Assembly (NCBI GenBank): GCA_013334655.1
Contig: JAAXXD010000008.1
Location: forward strand, 1 to 49,798
Direction of reading: 5' to 3'
Length of the DNA stretch: 49,798 nucleotides
Source of the DNA: Chlorobaculum sp.
Lineage (GTDB): Bacteria > Bacteroidota > Chlorobiia > Chlorobiales > Chlorobiaceae
The notes beneath the pieces were generated by a model. That model had not been told where the DNA came from. It did not search any database and saw only the letters and a program-made list of their open reading frames with translations. The position numbers were made by a program, and so were the translations under genes. Below, piece by piece: positions 10,076 to 19,481 of the stretch (its first letter is position 1; every line of letters starts with the position of its first letter).

Positions 10076-11995
10076 ATGTCAACGACATCCGAAGATTCTC
10101 ATTTATCTTCCCACTCTCACTCCAGCGATCCTGATTTCAAACGTCTTGCCTCCCTGTCGCTTGCCGCGCTTGGCGTGGTGTTTGGAGATATTGGCACCAG
10201 CCCCCTTTACGCCATCCGGGAGTGTTTTCATGGCGAATTCAGCATTCCCGTTACCCATGCCAACGTGCTCGGTGTACTTTCGCTTTTGATCTGGGCGCTC
10301 ATTCTCATCGTTACCCTGAAGTACCTGACCTTCATCATGAGGGCCGATAACGAAGGTGAAGGCGGTATTCTGGCCCTGACCTCCCTGATCATCTCCCACA
10401 GTAAAAAAAACAAAAGCGAGCGCTGGGTGCTGGTCTGGCTCGGTCTGTTTGGCGCGGCGCTGCTGTATGGCGACGGCATGATCACGCCATCGATTTCCGT
10501 GCTCAGCGCTGTCGAGGGTATCCAGGTCGTCGCGCCGAGTTTCAGTCCCTTCATGATACCGGTGACCATCGTGATTCTTGCCGGACTGTTTCTGTTTCAG
10601 CATCACGGCACGGCCAAGGTCGGATCGTTTTTCGGCCCGGTCATTCTGCTCTGGTTCACTTCGATCGGGCTTTGCGGTTTGGTCGAGATCATCCGTTATC
10701 CGCAGATATTACAGGCGTTTTTCCCGTGGTACGGCATTGAGTTTCTCATGAACAATCAGGCCAAAGGGTTTCTGGTGCTTGGCGCGGTCTTTCTTGCCGT
10801 GACCGGTGCGGAGGCGCTCTATGCCGATATGGGCCATTTCGGCAAGCGTCCGATTCGCCTGACCTGGCTGGTGCTGGTGCTTCCATCGCTCTTGATGAAC
10901 TATTTCGGACAGGGGGCTGTGTTGCTTGCGTCGCCGGAAAAGTCATCCAATCCCTTCTATGAGCTGATTCCCTCCTGGGGCCTCATTCCTATGGTCATCC
11001 TGGCGACCTTCGCGACGATCATCGCCTCCCAAGCGCTCATTACCGGTGTTTTTTCACTGACCCAGCAAGGCATACAGCTTGGTTATATTCCGAGGCTGAC
11101 CGTCCGGCATACCTCGGCCAGCCATATCGGTCAGATTTACGTTCCCGCAGCCAACTGGTCGCTGATGTTCGCGACAATCGCGCTGGTCGCCGGCTTCGGC
11201 TCTTCGAGCAAGCTCGCCTCGGCTTACGGCGTTGCGGTGACGGCGACCATGCTGATTTCAGCCATTCTGTTTTATTACGTCGCACGAGATCTCTGGAAGT
11301 GGAACCGCATTGGCGTCGATCTGCTCGTAGGCTTTTTCGTGATCATCGATCTGTCGTTTTTCGGCGCCAGCGTCAGCAAACTGCTCCATGGCGCATGGTT
11401 CCCTCTGGTGATCGGGTTCGTGCTCTTTACGGTCATGCTCACCTGGAAACAGGGGCGGCAGCTACTCATGACGCAGATTCAGGATCGCACCCTCACGCTC
11501 TCCGAGTTCGCCGAAAGCCTCGCCATTCAGCAACCACAGCGGGTAAAGGGACAGGCGGTCTATCTGACAGCCAACCCGGATATTGTCCCGATGGCGCTGT
11601 TGCACAACATGCGCCACAACAAGATTCTTCATTCGGAGGTCGCTCTCTTTCACTTTTCCACCGAGCGGGTGCCGAGAGTGCCGAACAGCAAAAAAGTGGA
11701 GGTCGTCCAGCTCAATTATGGTCTGTACAAGATCATCGCGCGGTACGGCTTCATGGAGTACCCCAATATCCGGCAGGTGCTTGCCCTGGCCAATCAGCAG
11801 GGAATGCATTTCAGGCCCGAGGCGATCAGCTTTTTTCTCAACCGTGAAAAGATCGTGACAGGCATGAAATCTAAGATGAGCAACTGGAGGAAAAAGCTTT
11901 TCGCCCTCATGGCTCGCAACGCGCTGAGCGCTACGGATTACTATGATCTTCCATCAGGACAGGTTATCGAGATAGGTGTACAAGTGCAGATTTGA
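10076..11995 (+). CDS. kup: Low-affinity potassium transporter Kup
   Basis: 639 aa; LGVVFGDIGTSPLYAIRECF and multiple TM segments typical of KUP/HAK. Confidence 0.95.
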   Translation: MSTTSEDSHLSSHSHSSDPDFKRLASLSLAALGVVFGDIGTSPLYAIRECFHGEFSIPVTHANVLGVLSLLIWALILIVTLKYLTFIMRADNEGEGGILALTSLIISHSKKNKSERWVLVWLGLFGAALLYGDGMITPSISVLSAVEGIQVVAPSFSPFMIPVTIVILAGLFLFQHHGTAKVGSFFGPVILLWFTSIGLCGLVEIIRYPQILQAFFPWYGIEFLMNNQAKGFLVLGAVFLAVTGAEALYADMGHFGKRPIRLTWLVLVLPSLLMNYFGQGAVLLASPEKSSNPFYELIPSWGLIPMVILATFATIIASQALITGVFSLTQQGIQLGYIPRLTVRHTSASHIGQIYVPAANWSLMFATIALVAGFGSSSKLASAYGVAVTATMLISAILFYYVARDLWKWNRIGVDLLVGFFVIIDLSFFGASVSKLLHGAWFPLVIGFVLFTVMLTWKQGRQLLMTQIQDRTLTLSEFAESLAIQQPQRVKGQAVYLTANPDIVPMALLHNMRHNKILHSEVALFHFSTERVPRVPNSKKVEVVQLNYGLYKIIARYGFMEYPNIRQVLALANQQGMHFRPEAISFFLNREKIVTGMKSKMSNWRKKLFALMARNALSATDYYDLPSGQVIEIGVQVQI

Positions 11996-12080
11996 TACTG
12001 CATTTTTCCAGTTTGTATTTGTTTTCTATATAAGATTATGTACATTAGCATATAGAAAAAAACAAGCTGTCTGAACCTCG

Positions 12081-12851
12081 ATGCAAGAACTTTTCCAGTC
12101 AATTATCGAGCACCCGGCTTCGTCACTGCTGGTCGTTTTCAATCTCATCGTGATTGAAGGCTTGCTGTCGGTGGACAATGCTGCGGTACTGGCGACCATG
12201 GTTCTCGACTTGCCCCGGCAGGAGCGCCCTGCCGCCCTGAAATACGGTATTCTCGGCGCGTATCTGTTCAGAGGTCTTTTTCTGGTTTTTGCCGCTTCCC
12301 TGGTCAGCATCTGGTGGCTCAAGCCTTTTGGCGGCCTGTATCTGCTCTATCTGGTCTGGAGCTGGTGGAACAGCCGGGGCGCGAAGGATGCGGGCGCGAT
12401 GAACGACGCCAAGCGCGGCAATCGCTTCTATCGATTCATTGCTGGCCAGATCGGACCGTTCTGGGCTACCGTGGCGTTTGTCGAGATGATGGATATCGCT
12501 TTTTCCATCGACAATGTCTTCGCGGCGGTCGCCTTCACGGATAATCTCGTTCTGGTCTGTACCGGAGTTTTCATTGGCATTCTGACCATGCGATTCGTTG
12601 CTTACGGCTTTATACGACTTATGGAAGAGTATGCTTTTCTGGAGAGTTGCGCCTATATCGTGCTCGCGGTGCTTGGCGTGAGACTCGCCTTTTCCGTTTT
12701 CGAGCATCTCTGGCCCGGAATGGCGTTCAGCGATTATCTCGAAGGGCACCAGGCCGATGTCGTGATGTCGATCATCACGGTGACTATTTTTCTTGTGCCG
12801 GTGATAACCAGCACCTTGTTCAACGTGCCCGCAAAGGAGGGCGAGGGATGA
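12081..12851 (+). CDS. TerC/YkoY family integral membrane protein
   Basis: IEGLLSVDNAAVLATMV and EMMDIAFSIDNVFAAVA repeated motifs of TerC family. Confidence 0.9.
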   Translation: MQELFQSIIEHPASSLLVVFNLIVIEGLLSVDNAAVLATMVLDLPRQERPAALKYGILGAYLFRGLFLVFAASLVSIWWLKPFGGLYLLYLVWSWWNSRGAKDAGAMNDAKRGNRFYRFIAGQIGPFWATVAFVEMMDIAFSIDNVFAAVAFTDNLVLVCTGVFIGILTMRFVAYGFIRLMEEYAFLESCAYIVLAVLGVRLAFSVFEHLWPGMAFSDYLEGHQADVVMSIITVTIFLVPVITSTLFNVPAKEGEG

Positions 12852-12942
12852 GGTACGGATTTTTCGGCAGCGCCGTCTGCCAGTCGTTTGTAGTACCCGT
12901 CGTTCAGTGGTGACGAATTATCAACAGCAATAACAGACCATC

Positions 12943-13602
12943 ATGACTACTCATAGCGGATTCAATCATCGTCTCAGAAACTATATCCTCAAAAAGCACG
13001 GTTCGGTCAACGCCTTCTGCCGAGCGGTGGGGATCAAGTATCCGGCGCAGATGACCCCATATCTCAAAGGCAAATGTCTGCCTGGTAAAAAGATGCTTGA
13101 ACGGCTCGAACAGGATGGCGCTGATATCGACTGGATTCTCACGGGCCATGTCGTCGGGGAGCAGGTGAGCCCGATCAGCGACGCGCTGGCGCTTTCCCGC
13201 TACCGCATGGATATCGACAATCTGCTCCGGCAGGTGCGCATGCACATCGGTCGGTTCGAGGAGCGGCTCAAACCGGCCATCGAGGCTTATGCCGTGCTCG
13301 ACGATGAAGAGAAGATCGTCGATCTGAGCAGTTCCATCGAGAAGTTCCTCGGTTACGCGCCGGGCGCTCTTGCGGGCGTTTCGCTTTCGGATATTCTTCA
13401 TCCTGACGATTACCAGCACTTCAAGATCGCGCTCGATCGCCAGAAGCCGCATGAGGCGGTGCTGATGTTTTATTCGCGCTTCAAGACTGGCGATGGCTCC
13501 TGGATGAATGTGGAGTGGAGCCTTTCTGTCAAAAGAAAGCCGATGACCGACCAGAACGAGTACGCGATGATTTTGCGTAAAACCGACAACCAGCTCTTCT
13601 GA
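12943..13602 (+). CDS. HTH (CI-repressor-like) plus PAS-domain regulator
   Basis: N-terminal LKKHGSVNAFCRAVGIKYPAQMTPYLKGKCLPGKKML..GADIDWILTG HTH-like segment, then PAS (KFLGYAPGALAGVSLSDILHPDDY). Confidence 0.75.
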   Translation: MTTHSGFNHRLRNYILKKHGSVNAFCRAVGIKYPAQMTPYLKGKCLPGKKMLERLEQDGADIDWILTGHVVGEQVSPISDALALSRYRMDIDNLLRQVRMHIGRFEERLKPAIEAYAVLDDEEKIVDLSSSIEKFLGYAPGALAGVSLSDILHPDDYQHFKIALDRQKPHEAVLMFYSRFKTGDGSWMNVEWSLSVKRKPMTDQNEYAMILRKTDNQLF

Positions 13603-13805
13603 CCGTTTTCGGCAGGTTTGCGTCGCCTCTGCCGAACATCGTCAGCAAAATTCAAGCCTCTCTGGCCCGTAAGGCGGAGTGGCTTTTTTGCGTTCTCCGC
13701 CATGCCATCCGCGGGCTCACTCTGCGTGATCTGATGGCGCATGAGTTTGTGAACCCAAACTATTTTTTCCCGTCTGTGGTTGGGTAAGGAAAAAAGGAGG
13801 TTCAC

Positions 13806-14990
13806 ATGCGCCTGATTCTCATGACCGGCAAAGGCGGGGTCGGCAAAACGTCCACGGCGGCGGCCACCGGATTGCGTTGCGCCGAGCTGGGTCACAAAAC
13901 TCTCGTGCTGAGCACCGATCCGGCTCACTCACTCGCTGACAGTTTCGACGTGCCGCTTGGCCACGAGCCGCGCGAGGTACGCCACAATCTGTGGGGCGCG
14001 GAACTCGACGTGCTCGAAGAGCTGGAGCAGAACTGGGGCAGCGTCAAGCGCTACATGACCGAGGTGCTTCAGGCCCGCGGCCTGGACGGCGTGCAGGCCG
14101 AGGAGCTGGCGATTCTGCCCGGCATGGATGAGATTTTCGGGCTGGTCAGGGTGTTCCGCCATCACAAGGAAGGCAATTACGATGTGCTCATCATCGATTC
14201 CGCTCCGACCGGTACGGCGCTGCGCCTTCTCAGCATTCCCGAGGTAGGTGGCTGGTACATGCGGCGGCTCTACAAACCGCTCGAAAAGATGGCCGTTTAC
14301 CTGAGGCCGCTGGTGGAGCCAATTTTCAGACCCCTTGCCGGTTTTTCGCTGCCCGACAAGGAGATGATGGATTTGCCTTTCCAGTTCTACGAGCAGATCG
14401 AGGCACTCGGGCGGATACTCACCGACGGCAGCATTACTTCGGTGCGGCTCGTCACCAATCCCGAGAAGATGGTCATCAAGGAGTCGTTGCGGGCGCAGGC
14501 CTATCTGAGTCTCTACAACATCTCCATCGACATGGTCATCTCCAACAGAATCATTCCCGATGAGGTGACCGACCCCTATTTTCAGTACTGGAAAGAGAAT
14601 CAAAAACTGTACCGGCAGGAGATCATCGACAGCTTCAGCCCTCTGCCCGTCAGGGAGGTGCCGCTCTATTCCCGGGAGATTTGCGGGCTTGCGACCCTCG
14701 AAAAGCTCAAGGAGATGCTCTATGGAGACGAAGACCCTTCAAAGGTCTATTATCGCCGAAATCCCTATCAGATCAAGCAGACGGAGCATGGATTCGATCT
14801 CGAACTGCTGCTGCCCGGCATTCCGGACGAGTCGGTGCAGTTGAGCAAGAGCGGCGACGAACTGAACATCAAGATCGGCAACCACCGGCGGAACATGGTC
14901 TTACCGCAGTCGCTGGCCACGCTCAGAACTACGGGCGCGCAGCGGGAGGGCGACCGGCTCGTCATCAAATTTGCGGAGGAAGTGCACTGA
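13806..14990 (+). CDS. ArsA/GET3-family ATPase with C-terminal HSP20-like domain
   Basis: [17 protein letters not shown] deviant Walker [28 protein letters not shown]-terminal beta-rich [26 protein letters not shown]. Strong SD (aaggagg). Confidence 0.92.
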   Translation: MRLILMTGKGGVGKTSTAAATGLRCAELGHKTLVLSTDPAHSLADSFDVPLGHEPREVRHNLWGAELDVLEELEQNWGSVKRYMTEVLQARGLDGVQAEELAILPGMDEIFGLVRVFRHHKEGNYDVLIIDSAPTGTALRLLSIPEVGGWYMRRLYKPLEKMAVYLRPLVEPIFRPLAGFSLPDKEMMDLPFQFYEQIEALGRILTDGSITSVRLVTNPEKMVIKESLRAQAYLSLYNISIDMVISNRIIPDEVTDPYFQYWKENQKLYRQEIIDSFSPLPVREVPLYSREICGLATLEKLKEMLYGDEDPSKVYYRRNPYQIKQTEHGFDLELLLPGIPDESVQLSKSGDELNIKIGNHRRNMVLPQSLATLRTTGAQREGDRLVIKFAEEVH

Positions 14991-15150
14991 ATAGCTGGAA
15001 CGAATCGTGACTATCCGGAAAAAAACGCGGCGTTGTTGGTTTGTATGAAAAAAAGTGTAGATATTTTTTGATTTTTTTAATACAATCAACGTTACTTAAC
15101 ATTTTTTATACGAACCTGTTTACCGTTTTTTCGACGGAAAGGATAGGGAG

Positions 15151-15429
15151 ATGTCGCAATTCAGGGTCGGTGATTCAATCATTTATCACAAACCGAAAAG
15201 CTCCGTGTCGCCAGGCCCGCGAGCCAGGCAGGTCTATGCCCTCGAACACGGCGAGCACTACCACTACGTGGTGGACAAGTTCTGGAAAGTGACCTCCGTC
15301 AACGCCGACGGCACGATCGAGGTTGTGACCCGCACGGGCAAAAAGCATCTCCTGCCGGTCAGCGATCCAAATATCAGCAAGGCGCACCCCTTACAGCAGC
15401 TTCTCTACAGGAAACGCTTTCCGAACTGA
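15151..15429 (+). CDS. Conserved hypothetical protein
   Basis: 92 aa ORF with RBS (gatagggag) and clean intergenic context. Confidence 0.7.
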   Translation: MSQFRVGDSIIYHKPKSSVSPGPRARQVYALEHGEHYHYVVDKFWKVTSVNADGTIEVVTRTGKKHLLPVSDPNISKAHPLQQLLYRKRFPN

Positions 15430-15448
15430 GCAAGCACGCTTCCTGCTT

Positions 15449-15685
15449 TTACCTGTTTTCCCATTCGCCAACCGGCTCCGATCCGGTACGGAGGTGTTTT
15501 GCCTCCGTATCGAACCAGAGAGGCTTTTCCTGCCGGAGCATACTCGCCACGACCTGAAACTCGGCGGGATCCGCGAAAAGATGGTTTTCGATCAGCTGGT
15601 TGCTTGAATCGTACAGGGCGATTCTTCCTTTGTGGTCAGCCAAGTCCCAGCGGCTGTAGTAGCTCGCGACAAGAATGTTAGCCAT
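15449..15685 (-). CDS. Hypothetical protein
   Basis: 78 aa ORF, convergent with the preceding gene. Confidence 0.6.
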   Translation of the reverse strand: MANILVASYYSRWDLADHKGRIALYDSSNQLIENHLFADPAEFQVVASMLRQEKPLWFDTEAKHLRTGSEPVGEWENR

Positions 15686-15721
15686 AAACGCTCATTTTCC
15701 GGTTCATCGTCGTGTCATCGG

Positions 15722-17047
15722 TTATTTATCGGTGAAAACGGCATTGTTGATCGTTGCCCAGCTTCGGGTCGCCTTTTTGCCAGACGGGGTGACGGTGGTC
15801 GATGAAATGATCGCATCGGTCAGGTTCACGCCAGTCAGCGTCGCGCTGGTCAGGTCGGCTCCTTTCAGGGAGGCTTTTTCCAGATTCGCATCGAACAGCG
15901 ACGCATTGGTCAGATTGGCTCCCTCCAGATTGGCCCCGTAAAGCATTGCGCCAAAAAGCACTGCGCCCTTGAGATTGGCATCGGAGAGGTTGGCGTTTTT
16001 CATGTAGGCCCTGTCGAGATTTGCGCCTTCCAGATTTGCGCCGTTCAGATTCGCCTCCTTCATATCGGCTTTTTGAAAGTTGACTCCAGCAAGATTTGCG
16101 CCCGCCAGATTGGCCTTGTCGAGGTTGGCTCGCTCGAAATCGGATTTCGACAGTGAGGCTTTTTGCAGATCGACGCCGGCGAGTTTAGCGTTACCGAGTT
16201 TTTCCTCGCTCATCTCGATTTTTGCATCGGGATTTTTCTGCCGCATCGCGTTCCACTCCTCGACCTCTCTCACATCGGGCACGGGCTGCGCAGGAACTGG
16301 CTGAGCGGAGCTTACGCCAGCAGGCAGGTTTTCGGGAATGATGACCGGCGCGACCACGATCGGCCGCACGAATTCCGGCTGCGCGGCGGGTGCTTCCTTC
16401 ACAAAACGGGCATCGTGCCGCATCGCCCACCCTTTCGAGGCCGGTTCGCCTGAAGGCAGCACGGTGTTGCCAGACACGATCGCATCCTTGAGCACCGAAT
16501 TCTCAAAAAAACTGGCTTTGTTGAGCTGCACGCCCTTGAGGTTTGCCTCTGTAAAATCGGCTTCGAAGAGCACCGCATCCTTGAGGCTCGCCCGTTCAAG
16601 ATCAGCCCCGCTCAATTTGGCCCATCTCATATTCACGCCCGCAAGATTGGCCTCCTTCAGCGAGGCCTCCTTCATGAACGCTCCGTTCATGTTGGCTCCA
16701 GCCAGCCAGGCATGAGCAGCGTTGGCAGATTTCATGTTTGTTTTTTTCAGATACGCCATGCCAAGAATCGCCCCTTCGAGGTTCGCCTCGTCGAGCGTCG
16801 CGCCGCTGAGGTCGGCTTTGGAGAGATTGGCCTTCGCCAGATTCGCCCCTTTGAGGTTCGCGCCAGCGAGGTTCGCCTTGGACAGATCGACGGCAAGCTC
16901 CGGGTGACTGCTGCGCATGGCGTTCCACTCGGCAACGCTTTTCTGAAGCAGCTTCAGCTGGTCGCGGTCATAGGCATGGGCGGTGTTGGTGGAGGAGGCG
17001 ATGACGGCAATGGCGATTGCCGAAACGATATGGCGACGGTGTATCAT
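15722..17047 (-). CDS. Exported pentapeptide-repeat protein with duplicated module
   Basis: Signal peptide followed by A(N/D)LxX repeats; two halves each start with EWNAMR and end with PSG..A..W. Confidence 0.9.
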   Translation of the reverse strand: MIHRRHIVSAIAIAVIASSTNTAHAYDRDQLKLLQKSVAEWNAMRSSHPELAVDLSKANLAGANLKGANLAKANLSKADLSGATLDEANLEGAILGMAYLKKTNMKSANAAHAWLAGANMNGAFMKEASLKEANLAGVNMRWAKLSGADLERASLKDAVLFEADFTEANLKGVQLNKASFFENSVLKDAIVSGNTVLPSGEPASKGWAMRHDARFVKEAPAAQPEFVRPIVVAPVIIPENLPAGVSSAQPVPAQPVPDVREVEEWNAMRQKNPDAKIEMSEEKLGNAKLAGVDLQKASLSKSDFERANLDKANLAGANLAGVNFQKADMKEANLNGANLEGANLDRAYMKNANLSDANLKGAVLFGAMLYGANLEGANLTNASLFDANLEKASLKGADLTSATLTGVNLTDAIISSTTVTPSGKKATRSWATINNAVFTDK

Positions 17048-17275
17048 TGCAGGGCGTTGAAGTGTCTTGAAAAAAGTTGAATTGACCGGCAGGCTGCTCG
17101 CATCGGCCTGACGCTGGTCGGCATTGCTTCAAGGTAATGAAAAAGCGAGAGAGTCCAGCGAACCCTCCTCTGGATGAAGGGGCCATTGAGGTAAAAACAT
17201 GCCGGAAACAGAATGTTTGCGGAAATGGTTCTTTCCGTGGACAGCAGTATGAAACGATAACGGAGCAACGGAATT

Positions 17276-17977
17276 ATGGCTGAACAATCAGGATACGCAA
17301 AGAAAGTGCTCGTCGCCGGAGCGACGGGCAAGACAGGCAGTTGGGTCGTCAAGCGGCTGCTGCATTACGGGGTGCCGGTCAGGGTTTTTGTTCGCTCGGA
17401 ACAGAAGGCGAGAAGCCTGTTTGGTGACGCCGTCGAGGTCGCGCTGGGAAACATCCAGGACGCCGATGCCATCAGCCGGGCGGTCAGTGGCTGCGATGGG
17501 GTCATATCGGCGCTTGGCTCATCCGCGGTGAGCGGCGAGGCGTCACCGCATGAGGTTGACCGCGATGGCGCGATCAGGCTGATCGACGAGGCCGCCAAAG
17601 CTGGCGTGAGGCATGTCGCGATGGTCAGTTCCATCGGGGTGACCAAATGGTTTCATCCGCTCAACCTCTTCGCTGGCGTGCTGAACATGAAGTTTGCCGC
17701 CGAGGAGCATCTCCGGCAGCAATTTTCAGCTGCGGGCCGCTCGTACACCATTATCAGGCCCGGCGGCCTGAAGGACGAAGAGCCGTTGCAGCACCGGCTT
17801 CGCGTGGAGCAGGGCGACCACTTGTGGAACGGCTGGACCAACCGCTCTGACGTGGCTGAACTGGCCGTGCTCTCGCTCTGGGTTGAAAACGCCGCCAACA
17901 AGACCTTCGAGGTGATCAACGAAGAGCTGGAGCCTCAGCAATCACTCGCCGGGTACTACGACAAGCTCTCCGGGTAA
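17276..17977 (+). CDS. Atypical short-chain dehydrogenase / NAD(P)-binding protein
   Basis: KVLVAGATGKTGSWVVKRLL Rossmann motif, VAMVSSIGV, TIIRPGGL. Confidence 0.85.
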   Translation: MAEQSGYAKKVLVAGATGKTGSWVVKRLLHYGVPVRVFVRSEQKARSLFGDAVEVALGNIQDADAISRAVSGCDGVISALGSSAVSGEASPHEVDRDGAIRLIDEAAKAGVRHVAMVSSIGVTKWFHPLNLFAGVLNMKFAAEEHLRQQFSAAGRSYTIIRPGGLKDEEPLQHRLRVEQGDHLWNGWTNRSDVAELAVLSLWVENAANKTFEVINEELEPQQSLAGYYDKLSG

Positions 17978-17992
17978 ACTCAACGCTTGCGG

Positions 17993-18186
17993 CATTCCCA
18001 GCTCCATCAGCTTGCCGAAATCCGTCACGGCATCGTACTTCACCCTGTCGGCCTCGATCTTCTGGTTGAGGCCGTATAAAAAGCGGCGTGCGCATTCGAT
18101 TTTTTCTTTTCGAGCGCACAGAACTGCATGGTTGACATCGATCCTTTGACTTCCGCGACAAAGTAGATGTCTTGATTTCAACAAAT
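17993..18186 (-). pseudogene. Frameshifted C-terminal remnant of a type III restriction enzyme (Res) subunit
   Basis: Minus-strand frames read DIYFVAEVKGSMSTMQ (one frame) then KEKIECARRFLYGLNQKIEADRVKYDAVTDFGKLMEL (adjacent frame), resembling the YFVAE.KGS...KI.CA..F......KYDVV.S...LMEL tail of Res proteins. Confidence 0.6.
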
Positions 18187-18249
18187 GAGGAATATCAAGG
18201 CGAAATATAAAAATAAATCATTTTAAGATTGCCTTTGTGAATCAAATAC

Positions 18250-18801
18250 TCACCATGACAAATGCGTTAGATATGGATTAAGACTAATAAAATTAGAACA
18301 AGCATCTTTTAATTCTGGAGCAACATTGTCCCAAAAAACAACATCTACCGTAAAACCACCTCCGACAAGATCCTTAACAACAGGAACATAATCTTTATCA
18401 CCCGCAACTAAAGTTATAACATCTATACCTTTTCTGACTTTTCCTGTATAGGCATCTTTAGTAATTTGATGTGCAATTGCGACATCGACCTTTTTCTCCT
18501 TACCGGCATAATTTCGTTTAAATGTTTTAACATCAAAACCTTTTTGCTCTACCATTTTCCAGAAACTATCCTTTGGCGGGGGTGATCCCCAAAGATTTGC
18601 ACATCCAATTTCTGCCATTTCGCCACAAACAAACTCATGAAGCTTGCCATAGTCAAGTTGCCATTCCCGATCTGTAACTTTGTTATTCATTGCATCAATA
18701 TAAGTATCAGCCCCCGGTATTTTTTTTGCAACAGCCGATGCGCGACAACCCTCAGCATAAACGTTTGAGTTATCGACATAAGTAAAATTAAGAATCTTCA
18801 T
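18250..18801 (-). CDS. NYN/LabA-like PIN-fold nuclease
   Basis: Acidic motifs YVDNSNVY, KKVDVAIAHQI, LVAGDKDYVPVVKDLVGGGFTVDVVFW. Confidence 0.8.
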   Translation of the reverse strand: MKILNFTYVDNSNVYAEGCRASAVAKKIPGADTYIDAMNNKVTDREWQLDYGKLHEFVCGEMAEIGCANLWGSPPPKDSFWKMVEQKGFDVKTFKRNYAGKEKKVDVAIAHQITKDAYTGKVRKGIDVITLVAGDKDYVPVVKDLVGGGFTVDVVFWDNVAPELKDACSNFISLNPYLTHLSW

Positions 18802-18908
18802 CGTTACACCATAAATAATTTTAATTCATGATTATAATTTCTCTGCGATAATCTACGGAGTATTATAAAGACATTTCTTCTTTTTTGCTAACGGAACCGA
18901 AGAAATGT

Positions 18909-19091
18909 TTACCCTTTGAGATTAAAATATTCATCCTTTTCTAGCAAGCTACTTATAGGCGGTTGAATATCTCTCTCTTCGTAATCCTTAATAGGTAAAG
19001 GTATTTCATGTGCGCCAGCAGAAATCTGAATATCAGTAATTTCATTTTCAGTATTTCTAATAACGTATAAACCTTTGTAATTACTACTCAT
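18909..19091 (-). CDS. Small hypothetical protein upstream of NYN gene
   Basis: 60 aa ORF, AT-rich, good RBS (ggaggttct), same orientation as NYN gene. Confidence 0.5.
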   Translation of the reverse strand: MSSNYKGLYVIRNTENEITDIQISAGAHEIPLPIKDYEERDIQPPISSLLEKDEYFNLKG

Positions 19092-19258
19092 CAGAACCTC
19101 CTTTAATAGATTTGAGTTCAGAAAAAAATACTGCTACAGATACTACTCAGGATACCGCTACGGAAAAGATACGGAATATTTATAAAAAAAATGCTACGCA
19201 TTCAGATTATTTTAGAGAGAGCAGAGCACCTCCTTATAATTTTCACTTTTACCGACAC

Positions 19259-19276
19259 TATACCCGTTCTGGTGTA
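19259..19276. promoter_or_regulatory. Operator-like palindrome upstream of hipB remnant (O0)
   Basis: TATACC-cgttct-GGTGTA, one mismatch from TATACC-N6-GGTATA. Confidence 0.5.
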
Positions 19277-19295
19277 AATTCATTCTACAAGGCTT

Positions 19296-19394
19296 TAGGG
19301 TTGACGCAGCCGGAACTGGTGGAGAAGGCCGGGACGGGGTTGCGCTTTGTTCGTGATCTCGAACAGGGGAAAAAGACGTTTCACCATTTACATT
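19296..19394 (+). pseudogene. Truncated duplicate of hipB
   Basis: LGLTQPELVEKAGTGLRFVRDLEQGKKTFHHLH* matches LGITQPELAEKAGTGLRFIRDLEQGKKTLRLDK of the intact hipB downstream; lacks N-terminus and C-terminal helix. Confidence 0.7.
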
Positions 19395-19399
19395 GATCG

Positions 19400-19417
19400 T
19401 ATACCATAACGGGTATA
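19400..19417. promoter_or_regulatory. hip operator-like palindrome O1
   Basis: TATACC-ataacg-GGTATA, perfect 6-bp arms. Confidence 0.65.
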
Positions 19418-19440
19418 ATTCCGACACTGAGCAGTAAAAT

Positions 19441-19458
19441 TGCACCACATCGGGTATA
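19441..19458. promoter_or_regulatory. hip operator-like palindrome O2 (degenerate left arm)
   Basis: TGCACC-acatcg-GGTATA; right arm runs into TATAAT. Confidence 0.5.
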
Positions 19459-19481
19459 ATCTCGTCAAAATCTCTTGCATC

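Noticed and set aside
12022-12059. ttttctatat ... atatagaaaa inverted repeat between kup and terC as a riboswitch or terminator
   Set aside because: AT-only stem of 10 bp with no following T tract and no recognisable yybP-ykoY fold.
13651-13692. Possible terminator aagcctctctggcc...ggcggagtggcttttttg
   Set aside because: Stem has several mismatches; too weak to call confidently.
19112-19258. N-terminal part of the 94-aa ORF at 19112-19396 as a real gene
   Set aside because: TTG start, low-complexity Thr/Lys-rich segment fused to a hipB fragment; better explained as pseudogene read-through.
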